Part shown: piece after piece, positions 1-9,387 of the stretch
Layout: every line of letters starts with the position of its first letter
How positions within the stretch are numbered: the first letter of the stretch is position 1
Source: Rhodobacter ferrooxidans
GTDB lineage: Bacteria > Pseudomonadota > Alphaproteobacteria > Rhodobacterales > Rhodobacteraceae
Direction of reading: 5' to 3'
Assembly: GCF_000176015.1 (NCBI RefSeq)
Contig: NZ_ACYY01000010.1
Span: forward strand, 1 to 64,000
DNA: 64,000 nt
The notes under the pieces: generated by a model
The model's database searches: none
What the model saw: only the letters and a program-made list of their open reading frames with translations
What the model was told of the DNA's origin: nothing
Program-made: the position numbers and the translations under genes

Positions 1-37
1 GTGAAAATCTGCTCATGCTACAAAGGAGAAGGTAGCG

Positions 38-355
38 ATGAGTGTGACGATGGACGACCGCATCAAACGGTGGACGGCCAAGCGTAAGACGGCGTTGGTG
101 GTAGAGATCATTCAGGGCAAGACGACGGTGGCAGAGGCCAGTCGGGCCTTTGACCTTTCGCCGTCGGAGATCGAGGGCTGGGTTGATGACGCCAAGTGGG
201 GCATGGAGAATGCCCTGCGTGCGAACCCGCTGGAGATCCGCGAGCAATACCAGAAGCAGCTGAGGGACCTGCAGGAGGCTTACGGCGAGGCCATGCTGGA
301 GCTGCGCGCCAGAAAAAAGCTGGCGGCCCTCATGGAGCGGGAGGACGGACAATGA
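38..355 (+). CDS. IS3-type transposase OrfA (helix-turn-helix, DUF1153-like)
   Basis: This 105-residue protein has the size and layout of the first reading frame of a two-frame insertion sequence. Its N-terminal half reads as a helix-turn-helix (TVAEASRAFDLSPSEIEGWV) that would bind the element's ends. The C-terminal half is rich in Leu, Arg and Glu and probably forms a coiled coil. A good ribosome site (AAGGAGAA) lies before the ATG. The stop overlaps the start of the second frame in an ATGA motif, as in IS3-type elements. The frame looks intact, but its partner is broken, so the element is probably dead. The exact IS subgroup was not determined. Confidence 0.75.
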   Translation: MSVTMDDRIKRWTAKRKTALVVEIIQGKTTVAEASRAFDLSPSEIEGWVDDAKWGMENALRANPLEIREQYQKQLRDLQEAYGEAMLELRARKKLAALMEREDGQ

Positions 356-1098
356 TCCGGACGCTCCATGAGGGCCTTCTGGCGGATGGGATCGCGGTGC
401 CGATGACCAAGCTATGCGCCTGGTTCGGCGTGCCGCGGCGGACGGTCTATTACAAGCCGACCAAGGCCGCGCCGCAGGTCGATCCCCGCTTTGCCGAGCC
501 GATCAAGGCGATGATCGAAAAGGAACCCTCCTTCGGCTATCGTACGGTGGCCTGGCTTCTGGGCTTCAACAAGAACACGGTTCAAAGGATCTTCCAGATC
601 AAGGGCTGGCAAGTCCGCAAGCGCCCGATCGGCATGCGGCCCCGGATCGAAGCGGTGCCATCTGTGGCCGCCGCACCGAACGAGCGCTGGTCGACGGACC
701 TGTGCCGGGTTTGGCCGGGCCGCGACGGCTGGACCACGCTGGCTTTGGTGATCGACTGCCATACCCGCGAACTTTTGGGATGGCATCTGTCGCGATCCGG
801 CAAGGCCACCACCGCTGCCAGTGCCTTGGAGCATGCCCTCATCTCCCGGTTCGGGACCTTGGGCAAGGTGACGCGCGAGTTCCTTCTGAAGTCCGACAAC
901 GGGCTAGTCTTCACCAGTCGGCGCTATACCGCCCTGGTCCGCAGCTATGGGTTGCGCCAGGAGTTCATCACGCCGCACTGCCCCCAGCAGAACGGCATGG
1001 TCAAGCGCGTGATCCGAACGCTCAAGGAACAGTGCATCCATCGCCAGCGCTTCGACAGCATCCAGCATGAGTGCGGCCCGGCATCGACCAACCGATGA
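352..1098 (+). pseudogene. IS3-type transposase OrfB, truncated and with catalytic Glu changed to Lys
   Basis: This is an rve-type DDE integrase. The first catalytic Asp is D116 (WSTDL) and the second is D182 (LKSDNG). The third acidic residue, expected in the motif QQNGMVE, is Lys218 (AAG at 1003-1005), so strand transfer should be lost. After about position 1068 the protein stops resembling a transposase and ends in unrelated residues. From that point the DNA belongs to another decayed element in the opposite orientation. The product is 248 residues, shorter than the family's usual length, and should be treated as a pseudogene. Confidence 0.8.
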
Positions 1099-1568
1099 CC
1101 CGCCAGGAAAACCGATCGATCACGACCGCCAGATACAAGAACCCCTCGTGGGTGCGGATGTAGGCGATAACTGCGACCCAGAACTGGTCGGGGGCATCGA
1201 CATCGAACCCTCTGTTTAGGGTGTTTTCGGCAACAACAGCTGGGCTGCCCCCCGTAAGAGCCGGGCTTCTTTCTGTAACCAATCTGGGCCCTTATGCCTG
1301 CCTGACGGGCCAAACGCCACGCCCGGTTGGGGCTGATGTCTTCGCCCAGATCGCGCAGATCGTCATGCAGTTTGCGGTGGCCATGGACTTCACCACTTTC
1401 CGTTCAGGCCTTCTTCAGCAGCTTTGTTTGCCGCTGATCCTCCAGCGCCCGTTGGGAAAGGAGTACGCGCAGCAATGCATAGAAACCGCTCGGATGAACC
1501 AGCAGCGTCCGGCACATGGCCCGAACCGCAAAGGTCAGCCGGTTCTCCGCAATGAAAGCATACTTCAC
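1068..1568 (-). pseudogene. Decayed IS3-family OrfB (integrase), internal stop and frameshift
   Basis: The reverse strand reads as an IS3-family integrase from a GTG start (VKYAFIAENRLTF) through AWRLARQAGIRAQIGYRKKP to DAPDQFWVAVIAYIRTHEGF and VIGWSM. An expected Trp codon is a stop after LLKKA. A frameshift follows KPGSYGG. The first catalytic Asp, normally in WVTDITYIRT, is lost (WVAVIAYIRT). The C-terminal third is missing where it meets the forward-oriented element near 1068. It is a non-functional remnant that belongs with the OrfA remnant at 1660-1888. Confidence 0.8.
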
Positions 1569-1659
1569 CGGGATTCCCTGCCGAAGTTATGCGGTCGCCT
1601 TTTTTAGGATGTCCCGGTTCGCCCGGAAAACAGTCCCCCGGACTGCTTTCTGATCCGGC

Positions 1660-1888
1660 TCAAATTTGTCACTTTGGCCAAATGGCGCTTCAGCCGGCGG
1701 ATCTCGCAGGCCTAGGCATCAACCTCCTGGATCACCTTCGCGGGCCGCAAGAATTGCTTTTGCCACGAGTAGATCGACTTGGTGCTGACACCCAACCGCT
1801 CGGCCACATCGCGCATCGGATAACCCCGATCCTCGACTTGGGCCTCTGCATCACGCTTGAACTCATCTGTGAAATTTGCTCCGGACAT
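1660..1888 (-). pseudogene. Decayed IS3-family OrfA with premature stop
   Basis: The frame starts with a strong ribosome site (AGGAGG) and ATG at 1888 and reads MSGANFTDEFKRDAEAQ. A recognisable helix-turn-helix follows (MRDVAERLGVSTKSIYSWQK). A TAG near 1712 interrupts it where family members have Gln after EVDA. Beyond the stop, the same frame continues for some codons with leucine-zipper-like sequence (CEIRRLKRHLAKV). It is the first frame of the reverse-oriented element whose integrase remnant lies at 1068-1568. Confidence 0.8.
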
Positions 1889-2045
1889 CTCGTCCTCCTT
1901 GCTTCCAAAAATACCAAGCAAGGCGTCTACAAATCGAAGGGCTATTCACTCTATCCATCTCGCGCCCACGCTGAATCAACGTTCAGCGGTGTGAAACGAG
2001 CGAGGCGCAAAATCTGCCAGTGTTCGTTGATTCAGTGAGGGAAGA

Positions 2046-2121
2046 TGGTGCCCCAGGAGGGACTCGAACCCCCGACCTCCTCATTACGAATGAGGCGCAC
2101 TACCAGCTGTGCTACTGGGGC
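2046..2121 (-). tRNA. tRNA-Thr (anticodon CGU)
   Basis: Read on the reverse strand, the sequence folds into a full cloverleaf. The acceptor stem is GCCCCAG/CTGGGGC, the D arm is GCAC/GTGC, and the anticodon stem CCTCA/TGAGG holds the loop TTCGTAA. The T arm is GGGGG/CCCTC with loop TTCGAGT, and CCA is encoded at the 3' end. The anticodon is CGU, so the tRNA reads the Thr codon ACG. The gene sits between IS3-type and IS66-type remnants, which suggests that elements have repeatedly inserted next to it. Confidence 0.96.
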
Positions 2122-2269
2122 CGCGCGGTAGTGCGTCTAAACGACCGGGGCCGCGTCTTCAACCCCGAATCGCTGAGTCAGATCAATCGCTTTCGAGGAA
2201 ATTGTTCTACACCAGATGGACAGGCCATTGCCAAACTTCTGCCGGACTCGACGGCTGGCAAACCAGGGG

Positions 2270-2666
2270 CTATTCAGTATGCGTTTGCCATCGGCGTTGC
2301 GTTCGGCCACCGCATCTCGGGCGGCCGCTGCCTCGGCGACGGCCGTTTTCCATATCCTCAAAAGCCAGATGGCGCTCATCGGGGGACAACTGCCCGGACC
2401 GCTTGCCGCAAAGCGCATGGCCCAGCTCGGCGATCAGGCAGTCTTGGCGATCGGTCTTCCGGGCAAGGCGGCGCCACTGCGAAACATGCCGGGCGATCAA
2501 GCCATTCTTCTGCGACACGCCACAATCCCGCACACCAGGCAGCAGGCTCCCGGCCACAATCCGCGCCTTCACATCATCCGACCAACGCCACCGTCCTGAC
2601 GGCCCATCCAGAACCTAGATGCGTGAAACTCTCCCTTGCGACCGGGAACCTCCTTCCGGTCCTCAT
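2270..2666 (-). pseudogene. IS66-family TnpA (OrfA) remnant
   Basis: The reverse strand contains the motif RWRWSDDVKARIVAGSLLPG followed by ARHVSQWRRLARK, which is typical of the small TnpA protein of IS66 elements. A TAG interrupts the frame just before VLDGPSG. The C-terminal part is altered, and no TnpB or TnpC frame is adjacent. It is a decayed fragment. I recognise nothing in the flanking DNA at 2122-2269 and 2667-2877. Confidence 0.65.
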
Positions 2667-2877
2667 TTTGGTGCTCCATGGCCAAACTCCTGCAAACTCA
2701 GGTGCTAGGCGGCATGTCCTAAATGACCTCATCCCGAAACCACGGGGCTGACGACATCGCTCACATTTTAATCCATGATCCGCGCTATTCGTGAAGCCGA
2801 ATTGTGCGCCAGGCCGTGCTGGCCCACAGCCGTTCTGCTGCGTGAAACCTCCGAATAGCTGGCAGGGCCCGGCAGGA

Positions 2878-4353
2878 CTAGTTGGCTGAGCGGGCAATGG
2901 CCTCGATGTCGATGATCTCGGCATCTTGTGCGGCTTCGGCTGCTTTGGCCACTTTCGCCTCTGCAACCGGTTTCGGGCTGCCGACGATCAACGGCAGCAG
3001 TTCGGTGCCGGTCGAGCTGGGGCGGCTGCCTTCGGGTGGCTCGCGCCAGGACAGGGTGTCGAACGCGCCGCAGTTGTCGCAGATCGGCGTCCACTGCGCA
3101 TGGATGCCTTGGCACTTGTCGCAGCACCATTGCGGTCCGCGCGGTGCGGTCAGCGCCCGGGCCAGCCAGCCGCGCACCACGGCATCGTCGGCACCTTCGC
3201 CGCGTTCAATGGCCGCCATGATCGCCAGCGACCGGCCGGTTGGGTGGCTGGTGGCCAGATCACCGATGATGCGGCGCGCGGCGGGGAAATCTTCGGCCGC
3301 CAGGTTCAACTCGGCCAGCAGCAGCCGGGTTTCTTCATGCGTCGGGTGGATGGCGGTCAGCAGTTTGAAGCGCTTCAGCCGGGCTTGCGCCGATTCCGTC
3401 GGCTCGATTTCGGCAAAGGCAGCGGCCAGATCGGGGTGCGGACGCGCCTCCCAGGCCTTTTTCAGCACCCGCGTGGCGTTTTTCGCATCGCCCTTCGCAA
3501 TGTAGCTGCGTGCAGCCATTGCTGCGGCGGGAATCAGGTCGGGCGACAGCTTGTTGGCCTCGATAGCCGCCTCGCGCGACTCGATGCTGGCAGATTCGTC
3601 GAACACCGTCTTGGCCTCTTGCAACGCCAGAACGGCGTCGCGGCGGCGGAAAACCTCGCGCGGCAGCGTGCCTGCCCGCAGTTTGGCCCCCAACGTGGTA
3701 CGCGCACCCTTCCAGTCGGCCTGGCTGGCCTGCAATTGCAGCAGCACGTCCTGGGTCTCGGTATGCCGCGGCTTCATCGCAAAAGCCTTTTCGGCCAGCT
3801 TCAGCGCGGTTGCCTTGTCGCCGCTGGCCACCTTTTGCAGCATCAGGCCGCGAACGCCGACAAAGCGGGTCTTCTCGTCGGTCAGCAGCGCCTTGTAAGC
3901 CTCGGTCGCCCGGGCACTGTCGCCGGCAAGTTCGGCGGCCTGCGCGGTCAGCAACGTGGTCAGCTCCGGTTTGCCCAGATATTTCTGCGCCTTGGCCGCC
4001 CGCGACAGCGCCACCCGCGCCTCGCCCGAGGCCAGCGCGATCATGCCTTCCGACAGCGCCTGATAACCCTTGCGCTCGCGGTTGCGGTCGAAATAGCGCG
4101 AGACGGCGGTTTCGTCACCGTTGAGGAACTTCAGCACCGCCACCAGCAGCCCGATCGCCTTCAGCAGCAGCCAGACCGCCACCACCAGCAGCAGCGCCCC
4201 CACCAGCGCCTGCAACGGCCCCAGCGTCACCTCATAGCCATAGACGGCAATCTGCAAGCCGCCGCCGGTATCGGTCAGCCTGCCCGCCCCGAAAGTCAGC
4301 CCGGCGATCACGGCCACGAACAAAACGACTTTGAGCAAAGACCAGATCATCAT
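2878..4353 (-). CDS. hemY: HemY-family TPR membrane protein with C-terminal zinc ribbon
   Basis: The protein has two N-terminal membrane segments (about residues 3-25 and 42-65) and then a long alpha-helical TPR-like region. This is the HemY_N architecture found beside hemD in proteobacteria. It is linked to tetrapyrrole synthesis but has no proven enzyme activity. After the TPR region comes a CxxC...CxxC knuckle (C411, C414, C425, C428) that should bind zinc or iron. A low-complexity Ala/Glu tail follows. The gene lies just downstream of the mitofilin-like gene (6-bp gap) and hemD, so an operon is likely. It is not the HemY protoporphyrinogen oxidase of Bacillus. Confidence 0.85.
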   Translation of the reverse strand: MMIWSLLKVVLFVAVIAGLTFGAGRLTDTGGGLQIAVYGYEVTLGPLQALVGALLLVVAVWLLLKAIGLLVAVLKFLNGDETAVSRYFDRNRERKGYQALSEGMIALASGEARVALSRAAKAQKYLGKPELTTLLTAQAAELAGDSARATEAYKALLTDEKTRFVGVRGLMLQKVASGDKATALKLAEKAFAMKPRHTETQDVLLQLQASQADWKGARTTLGAKLRAGTLPREVFRRRDAVLALQEAKTVFDESASIESREAAIEANKLSPDLIPAAAMAARSYIAKGDAKNATRVLKKAWEARPHPDLAAAFAEIEPTESAQARLKRFKLLTAIHPTHEETRLLLAELNLAAEDFPAARRIIGDLATSHPTGRSLAIMAAIERGEGADDAVVRGWLARALTAPRGPQWCCDKCQGIHAQWTPICDNCGAFDTLSWREPPEGSRPSSTGTELLPLIVGSPKPVAEAKVAKAAEAAQDAEIIDIEAIARSAN

Positions 4354-4359
4354 GCGCCC

Positions 4360-5712
4360 CTATTGCTGTGCAATTGCGGCCGCGACGGCAGCAAGCGCTT
4401 CGGTTACGGCCAGCCTGCGATCGGCCATTGCCCGCCATTCGGTCAGTGCCGCCTGCCCCTCGGGTGGCAGACCCGCAGTTTCAGCAAATGCAGCGGATAA
4501 ATCGCCGTTGCGCAAGGCCTGTTCGGCCCGCGACAGCACGGCATCGGGGTCGGTGCCTTCGTGCGGGGTCAGCGAGCGTGCCCCGGTCTGGGTGCGCAGG
4601 AAGGCGGCAATCCGTTCGGACACCGTAGCCCCCATGTTGGCGTGCAGCGAGGCGTTCAACGCCGCGCGGGCGGCGGCCGGGAAGGCCTCTTGCACCGCCG
4701 CCAGCGTGGGCATGCCTGTTTCGGCGTTCTCCAGCAGGGCGGGCGGCAGTTCCTGGCCTTCGGTCTGGAACACCGCCACCAGATCGGCATAGGGCGCCCC
4801 GCTTTCGGCAGCGGCGTTCAGGCCATTCAGCGCCGTGGTCAGCTTGGCCCCGCGCACCGCGGCATCGGCTTCGGCCTTCAAAGCGGCAGACTTCGCCTCG
4901 GCCTCGGCTTGCATGGCGGCGGCCTGAGCTTCGGCTTCGGCCTTCAAGGCGGCCGATTTCGCTTCGGCTTCGGCAATCCGAGCCTCGGCGGCGGCGGCAG
5001 CGGCGTTGATGTCGGCCGCAATTTCGGCGCCATTGCCGGACTGCGCCTTGATCTCGTCACGCAGCGCGGCAAGATCGCGCTCGTAAGCCTGCAACGCCGA
5101 GTTCGACACGCCACCTTCGGCAGTCGGCTGTTTTTCCAGCGCGCTCAGTCTTGCATCCAACGCGTCGATCCGGGCGTTACTCTCAGCAAAGCGCTTTTCC
5201 AGATCGCTGAACCAGCTTTCATGGCCGTCGAACTTGCCGCCAAGCTCGGTCAGCCGCGAGTCGATCGCGGCCAGTTTCGGGTCCATTGCCTTTACGGCGG
5301 CAATCGCGGCTTCCAGCGCGTCCAGCCGGGCCACAGCATCGCTGTCGGTCTTGGGCTTGGCCAGTTCGGCCTGAACGGCGGCCAGCCCGGCCTGGTTTTC
5401 CGCCAGCTTGGTCGCCTGTTCGGCCAGTTGCAGGGTCATCGGCGTGGCGGGCAGGCCCGGTGGCCAGTCTGGCGGCACGCCATAACGCGCCAGCGCAAAA
5501 CCGCCGCCCGCCGCAACCGCACCCCCGGCAAGCAGGCCGACAAACGCCCCAATGCCGCCGGATTTCGATTTCACCGGCGGCGGGGCCTTCGGGGAGGCCT
5601 CGGTCTTCTCAGGGGCCGGGGGTTTTGGTGGAACCGGAGCTTGCGTCGGGGTTTGCGGCGGCTTCGGCGCGGGCATGTCTGTCGCTTTCGGTGGCGTGTC
5701 CGGATCTGCCAT
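4360..5712 (-). CDS. Mitofilin-like (COG4223-type) membrane protein
   Basis: The 450-residue product starts with a Pro/Lys-rich cytoplasmic stretch (about residues 1-55). One glycine- and alanine-rich membrane helix follows (about 58-80), and then a long Ala/Glu/Lys coiled coil that probably lies in the periplasm. This layout matches the alphaproteobacterial relatives of the mitochondrial cristae protein mitofilin, encoded between hemD and hemY. The ATG at 5712 was chosen because GGGAGG lies about 7 bases before it; an in-frame TTG lies two codons upstream. Its role is inferred to be membrane organisation or contact with the outer membrane. Confidence 0.75.
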   Translation of the reverse strand: MADPDTPPKATDMPAPKPPQTPTQAPVPPKPPAPEKTEASPKAPPPVKSKSGGIGAFVGLLAGGAVAAGGGFALARYGVPPDWPPGLPATPMTLQLAEQATKLAENQAGLAAVQAELAKPKTDSDAVARLDALEAAIAAVKAMDPKLAAIDSRLTELGGKFDGHESWFSDLEKRFAESNARIDALDARLSALEKQPTAEGGVSNSALQAYERDLAALRDEIKAQSGNGAEIAADINAAAAAAEARIAEAEAKSAALKAEAEAQAAAMQAEAEAKSAALKAEADAAVRGAKLTTALNGLNAAAESGAPYADLVAVFQTEGQELPPALLENAETGMPTLAAVQEAFPAAARAALNASLHANMGATVSERIAAFLRTQTGARSLTPHEGTDPDAVLSRAEQALRNGDLSAAFAETAGLPPEGQAALTEWRAMADRRLAVTEALAAVAAAIAQQ

Positions 5713-5781
5713 GGCCAACCTCCCCTGTCGGGCTCCGGCGGAGCCTCGTTCCTGCGACCTTAATGCCTGTTGGGCTTTGTC

Positions 5782-6522
5782 TCAAGCTTGCGTGCCTGCG
5801 GCAATCAGACCCTGTAAAGTCTCTATCATTGCACCCGCATCGGGCCTTTTGGCAATGGCGAGCCCTGCTCTGGGCATCCCCTCGGCCGCCTCTGCCACCG
5901 CGGGCGACAAGGCTGCCAACCAAAGATCGGCCTGCAATGGCACATCAGCCAGCGCCGCGCGCAGGATGCTGGCCGTGCGCGGCGAAAACAGCGGCACCAG
6001 AACCGGCCCCGGCGCTTGCAGGCACGCCAACGCCTGCGGGGTCAGCGGTTGCTGCTCTTGCGCATAGACGATGGCCGAATACGTCTCTATATTGGCGGAA
6101 TTGAGCGATTCCACCAAGTCGCCGCGCACGTCGCGACCGCGCAGATGCAACAGCGGCCCCATCTCGCCCGCCGCCTTGATCGCTGCCGTCAGCGCCACAA
6201 CGTCGCCCTGCGCCGAGACCGCCTGCAATCCCGCCTCGCGCGCCGCCTGCGCCGTGCGATTGCCAACGCACCAGGCGCACGCGACGCCAGAAAAAATCGT
6301 CTCGGCAGCTATCCGCTGAAACCCCTGCACCCCGGTTTCCGACGTGAAAATCAGCGCCTTCAGGCGCACTTGTGGCAGCACCGGCGCCAGGAATCGTGGC
6401 GCCAGCAGGGCCGAGTCGATGATCCGGATATCGCCGCCGAACCTGTCCCGCAGATCGGCGGCAAAGCGGTCGCCCTGCGCCGCCGGACGGGTCAGCAGAA
6501 TTGGTGAGGATTGTCTGGACAT
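5782..6522 (-). CDS. hemD: Uroporphyrinogen-III synthase
   Basis: This 246-residue protein fits the HemD family in size and pattern. It opens with [16 protein letters not shown], has the SETGVQGF segment, and contains the LHLRGRD and SIVYAQE-type motifs of the two-lobe fold. HemD closes and rearranges hydroxymethylbilane to uroporphyrinogen III, the shared precursor of haem, sirohaem, B12 and chlorophylls. The family is poorly conserved, so the position before the mitofilin-like and hemY genes adds real support. Its ATG is back to back with the divergent tsaD. Confidence 0.88.
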   Translation of the reverse strand: MSRQSSPILLTRPAAQGDRFAADLRDRFGGDIRIIDSALLAPRFLAPVLPQVRLKALIFTSETGVQGFQRIAAETIFSGVACAWCVGNRTAQAAREAGLQAVSAQGDVVALTAAIKAAGEMGPLLHLRGRDVRGDLVESLNSANIETYSAIVYAQEQQPLTPQALACLQAPGPVLVPLFSPRTASILRAALADVPLQADLWLAALSPAVAEAAEGMPRAGLAIAKRPDAGAMIETLQGLIAAGTQA

Positions 6523-6568
6523 GGCTGCGGTGTTACCTGCGCTGAAACCTTCTGGCAACGGGATGCCT

Positions 6569-7648
6569 ATGCAAAGCCTGACCTTCCTTGGCATCGAGTC
6601 AAGCTGCGACGATACCGCAGCCGCCGTGGTGCGGCATGTGCCGGGGGCAGCGGCGCAGATTCTCGCCTCAGTGGTGGATGGCCAGGTGGCGCTGCATGCG
6701 CCGTTCGGTGGCGTGGTGCCAGAACTCGCCGCCCGCGCCCATGCCGAGCGGCTCGATTTTTGCGTTGAACGCGCGTTGGCCGAAGCAGGGGTTTCGCTGT
6801 CCGATCTGGACGGTATCGCTGTCACGGCGGGGCCGGGGCTGATTGGCGGCGTGCTGTCGGGGGTGATGTGCGCCAAGGGCATTGCCGCGGGCACCGGTCT
6901 GCCGCTGGTGGGGGTGAACCATCTGGCGGGGCATGCACTGACGCCACGGCTGACCGATGGGCTGGCGTTTCCCTATCTGATGCTGCTGGTTTCCGGCGGG
7001 CACTGCCAGTTTCTGCGGGTTGCCGGGGTGGAAGATTACACGCGGCTGGGCGGCTCGATCGACGATGCGCCGGGCGAGGCGTTCGACAAGGTGGCGAAGC
7101 TTTTGGGTCTGCCGCAGCCGGGTGGTCCGGCGGTAGAGGCGGCGGCGAAGACCGGCGACGCCCGCCGCTTTGCCCTGCCACGGCCGCTGCTGGACCGGCC
7201 CGGGTGTGACATGTCGTTTTCCGGGCTGAAAACCGCCGTGCTGCGCACCCGTGACCGGTTGGCGGCCGATCAGGGCGGGCTGCATCTGCAAGACCGCGCC
7301 GATATCTGCGCCGGTTTTCAGGCGGCGGTGGCGGACGTGCTGGGCGAAAAAACCCGTCGCGCGCTGGATCTGGCACCGGTCACTGGCTTTGCCGTGGCGG
7401 GGGGCGTTGCTGCTAATTCGGCCATTCGCGCGGTGTTAGAGACGGTTTGTCTTGCCAAAGGCGTGCCCTTTCTGGCGCCACCGCTACGGCTGTGCACCGA
7501 CAACGCGGCGATGATCGCCTGGGCGGGGATCGAGCGGTTTCGGGCCGGGGCGCGCGATGGCATGGACCTGATGGCCCGGCCGCGCTGGCCGCTGGATACC
7601 ACCAGCCCGGCGCTGCTGGGATTTGGCAAAAAGGGAGCCAAGGCATGA
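6569..7648 (+). CDS. tsaD: tRNA N6-threonylcarbamoyladenosine transferase TsaD
   Basis: The protein begins [18 protein letters not shown], the TsaD/Gcp signature. It has the metal-binding pair H118 and H122 (NHLAGH) and the motif [10 protein letters not shown]. TsaD transfers the threonylcarbamoyl group to A37 of ANN-decoding tRNAs with TsaB and TsaE; tsaE lies 9.5 kb away in this window. At 359 residues it has normal length. ATGs at 6563 and 6521 are possible alternative starts. Its stop overlaps the start of gpsA (ATGA), so the two are co-translated. Confidence 0.95.
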   Translation: MQSLTFLGIESSCDDTAAAVVRHVPGAAAQILASVVDGQVALHAPFGGVVPELAARAHAERLDFCVERALAEAGVSLSDLDGIAVTAGPGLIGGVLSGVMCAKGIAAGTGLPLVGVNHLAGHALTPRLTDGLAFPYLMLLVSGGHCQFLRVAGVEDYTRLGGSIDDAPGEAFDKVAKLLGLPQPGGPAVEAAAKTGDARRFALPRPLLDRPGCDMSFSGLKTAVLRTRDRLAADQGGLHLQDRADICAGFQAAVADVLGEKTRRALDLAPVTGFAVAGGVAANSAIRAVLETVCLAKGVPFLAPPLRLCTDNAAMIAWAGIERFRAGARDGMDLMARPRWPLDTTSPALLGFGKKGAKA

Positions 7649-8583
7649 AAGTGGCAATTCTGGGCGCGGGGGCCTTTGGGGCGGCGCTGGCGGTGGCCTT
7701 GGGGCGCGAGGGGCCGGTGACGCTGTGGGGGCGCGGCATTTCCGGGCATGTGGCGCCGCGGCTGCCGGGGGTCGATCTGCCGGAAAACGTCTCTGTGACT
7801 GCCGAAATCAACAATCTGGGCGTGCCGGATGTTGTTCTGCTGGCCTTGCCGATGCAGGCGCTGGGCGGGTTTCTGGCACAGAACGCCAGGGCCTTGCGCG
7901 GCGCGCGGCTGGTGGCCTGCTGCAAGGGGGTGGACCTTGCCAGCGGCCTTGGGCCGACGGCGTTGATCGCGCAGGCCTGCCCGGATCATCCGCCCGCCAT
8001 CCTGACCGGCCCCAGCTTTGCCGCCGATATTGCGCGCGGCTTGCCGACGGCGCTGACCCTCGCCTGTGCCGACGATGCACTGGGGGAATCGCTGCAAAAG
8101 CGGCTCTCAACCAGCGTTTTGCGGTTGTATCGCAGCACCGATGTGGTGGGGGCGGAACTGGGCGGCGCGTTGAAGAACGTCATCGCCATTGCCGCGGGCG
8201 TGGTGATCGGCGCCGGTTTGGGCGACTCGGCCCGCGCGGCACTGATGACGCGGGGTTACGCCGAGATGGTGCGGCTGGCGCTGAGTTTTGGGGCACGGGC
8301 CGAAACTCTGGCCGGGCTTTCCGGCTTTGGCGATCTGGTGCTGACCTGCACCTCGGAACAATCGCGCAATTTCCGCTTTGGCCGGGCGCTGGGCGCTGGG
8401 CAGGCGTTTGATGCCAGCGTGACGGTGGAAGGGGTTGCCACCGCCAAAGCCGTCTCTAACATCGCCGAAACCAAGGGCATCGACATGCCGGTGGCCAGCA
8501 TGGTGGCGGCGCTGACCGAAGGCCGGATTACCCATGCGCAAGCCATTCAGGCGCTGATGTCGCGCCCGTTGAAACAGGAGTGA
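7645..8583 (+). CDS. gpsA: NAD(P)-dependent glycerol-3-phosphate dehydrogenase
   Basis: An N-terminal Rossmann motif (GAGAFG, residues 7-12) is followed by CCKG, TGPSFA and [10 protein letters not shown], the last containing the catalytic Lys. This is the GpsA pattern. The enzyme reduces dihydroxyacetone phosphate to sn-glycerol 3-phosphate for phospholipid synthesis. Its 312 residues are slightly short, but all core motifs are present. It overlaps tsaD by 4 bases and precedes the YciI gene by 3 bases, so it lies in a forward operon. Confidence 0.95.
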   Translation: MKVAILGAGAFGAALAVALGREGPVTLWGRGISGHVAPRLPGVDLPENVSVTAEINNLGVPDVVLLALPMQALGGFLAQNARALRGARLVACCKGVDLASGLGPTALIAQACPDHPPAILTGPSFAADIARGLPTALTLACADDALGESLQKRLSTSVLRLYRSTDVVGAELGGALKNVIAIAAGVVIGAGLGDSARAALMTRGYAEMVRLALSFGARAETLAGLSGFGDLVLTCTSEQSRNFRFGRALGAGQAFDASVTVEGVATAKAVSNIAETKGIDMPVASMVAALTEGRITHAQAIQALMSRPLKQE

Positions 8584-8586
8584 ACG

Positions 8587-8859
8587 ATGCGCGTTGCCGT
8601 GATCTGCACTGACAAACCCGGGGCGCTGCAGACCCGGCTGGAGAACCGCGCAGCACACCTGGCGCATATCCAGGCCAGCGGCGTGGTGGAACTGGCCGGG
8701 CCGTTTCTGGATGCGGACGGCCAGATGACCGGATCCTTGCTGGTGCTGAACGTCGAGACGCTGGATCAGGCCAAGGCTTGGGCGGCCGCGGACCCCTATG
8801 CGCTGGCGGGGTTGTTCCAGTCGGTCAGCATCCGCGAATGGAAAAAGGTGGTCGGCTGA
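8587..8859 (+). CDS. YciI-like protein
   Basis: This 90-residue protein fits the YciI family: a ferredoxin-like small fold opening MRVAVICTDKPG, with a central LAHIQASG segment and the ending FQSVSIREWKKV. Members are dimeric and have been proposed to be dehydratase- or hydrolase-like, but their substrates are unknown. It is translated in the gpsA operon, and its TGA overlaps the ATG of the EVE gene. The tight packing suggests a shared housekeeping role. Confidence 0.85.
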   Translation: MRVAVICTDKPGALQTRLENRAAHLAHIQASGVVELAGPFLDADGQMTGSLLVLNVETLDQAKAWAAADPYALAGLFQSVSIREWKKVVG

Positions 8860-9278
8860 TGCGCTATTGGCTGTTCAAATCCGAGCCCGACACCTGGAGC
8901 TGGGATCAGCAGGTCGCGAAGGGTGACGCGGGCGAAGAATGGCACGGCGTGCGCAACTATCAGGCGCGCAACAACATGCGGGCCATGCAGATCGGTGATC
9001 AGGGGTTTTTCTATCACTCCAACATCGGCAAGGCGGTGGTGGGCATTGTCGAGGTCTGCCGGCTTTCGGCGCCCGACAGCACCACCGACGATCCGCGCTG
9101 GGATTGCGTGCATATCCGCGCCTTGCGGGCTTTGCCAAAGCCGGTCAGCCTTGACGCTTGCAAGGTGCAGCCGGGGCTGGAAGCCATGGTGCTGGTGAAC
9201 AACTCGCGGCTGTCGGTGCAACCGGTGACGCCAGAGGAATGGCGGATCGTGCTGGGCATGGCGGGAATTGACGCATAG
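8859..9278 (+). CDS. EVE (PUA-like) domain protein
   Basis: The 139-residue protein starts MRYWLFKSEPDTWSWDQQ and contains WHGVRNYQARNNMRAM and GFFYHSNIGKAVVGIVEV. These are the hallmarks of the EVE domain, a PUA-like fold that binds modified bases in nucleic acids. Stand-alone EVE proteins are widespread in proteobacteria and have no settled function. Base or tRNA modification recognition is plausible given tsaD in the same operon. It overlaps the YciI gene by one base and is the last gene of the run. Confidence 0.9.
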   Translation: MRYWLFKSEPDTWSWDQQVAKGDAGEEWHGVRNYQARNNMRAMQIGDQGFFYHSNIGKAVVGIVEVCRLSAPDSTTDDPRWDCVHIRALRALPKPVSLDACKVQPGLEAMVLVNNSRLSVQPVTPEEWRIVLGMAGIDA

Positions 9279-9283
9279 GGGCA

Positions 9284-9387
9284 AATTAAAATGGAGGGCC
9301 CCGACCCCATCGAGACCCTCCATCCACCCCACGTGCTCCCTTTGCACCACACGTGATATGATAAGGTCTCGAGCTACTGCCCTGTTG
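9284..9387 (-). ncRNA. Candidate structured small RNA
   Basis: This intergenic stretch looks like a small RNA gene on the reverse strand. A promoter-like pair lies upstream: TTGCGC at 9416-9421 and CTATAC at 9394-9399, with 16-bp spacing. The 3' end is a hairpin with perfect arms (9291-9298 and 9316-9323) followed by TTTAATTT. Inside, CACGTG repeats (9330-9335 and 9350-9355) can close a hairpin around GTGC/GCAC. TCGAGACC (9365-9372 on the reverse strand) can pair with GGTCTCGA (9310-9317), which overlaps the terminator stem by two bases. I do not recognise the family; 6S and SRP RNA signatures were not seen. Confidence 0.45.

Noticed and set aside
2878-4353. HemY as protoporphyrinogen oxidase
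   Set aside because: The protein is a membrane-anchored TPR protein without any FAD-binding motif. The shared name covers an unrelated Bacillus enzyme.
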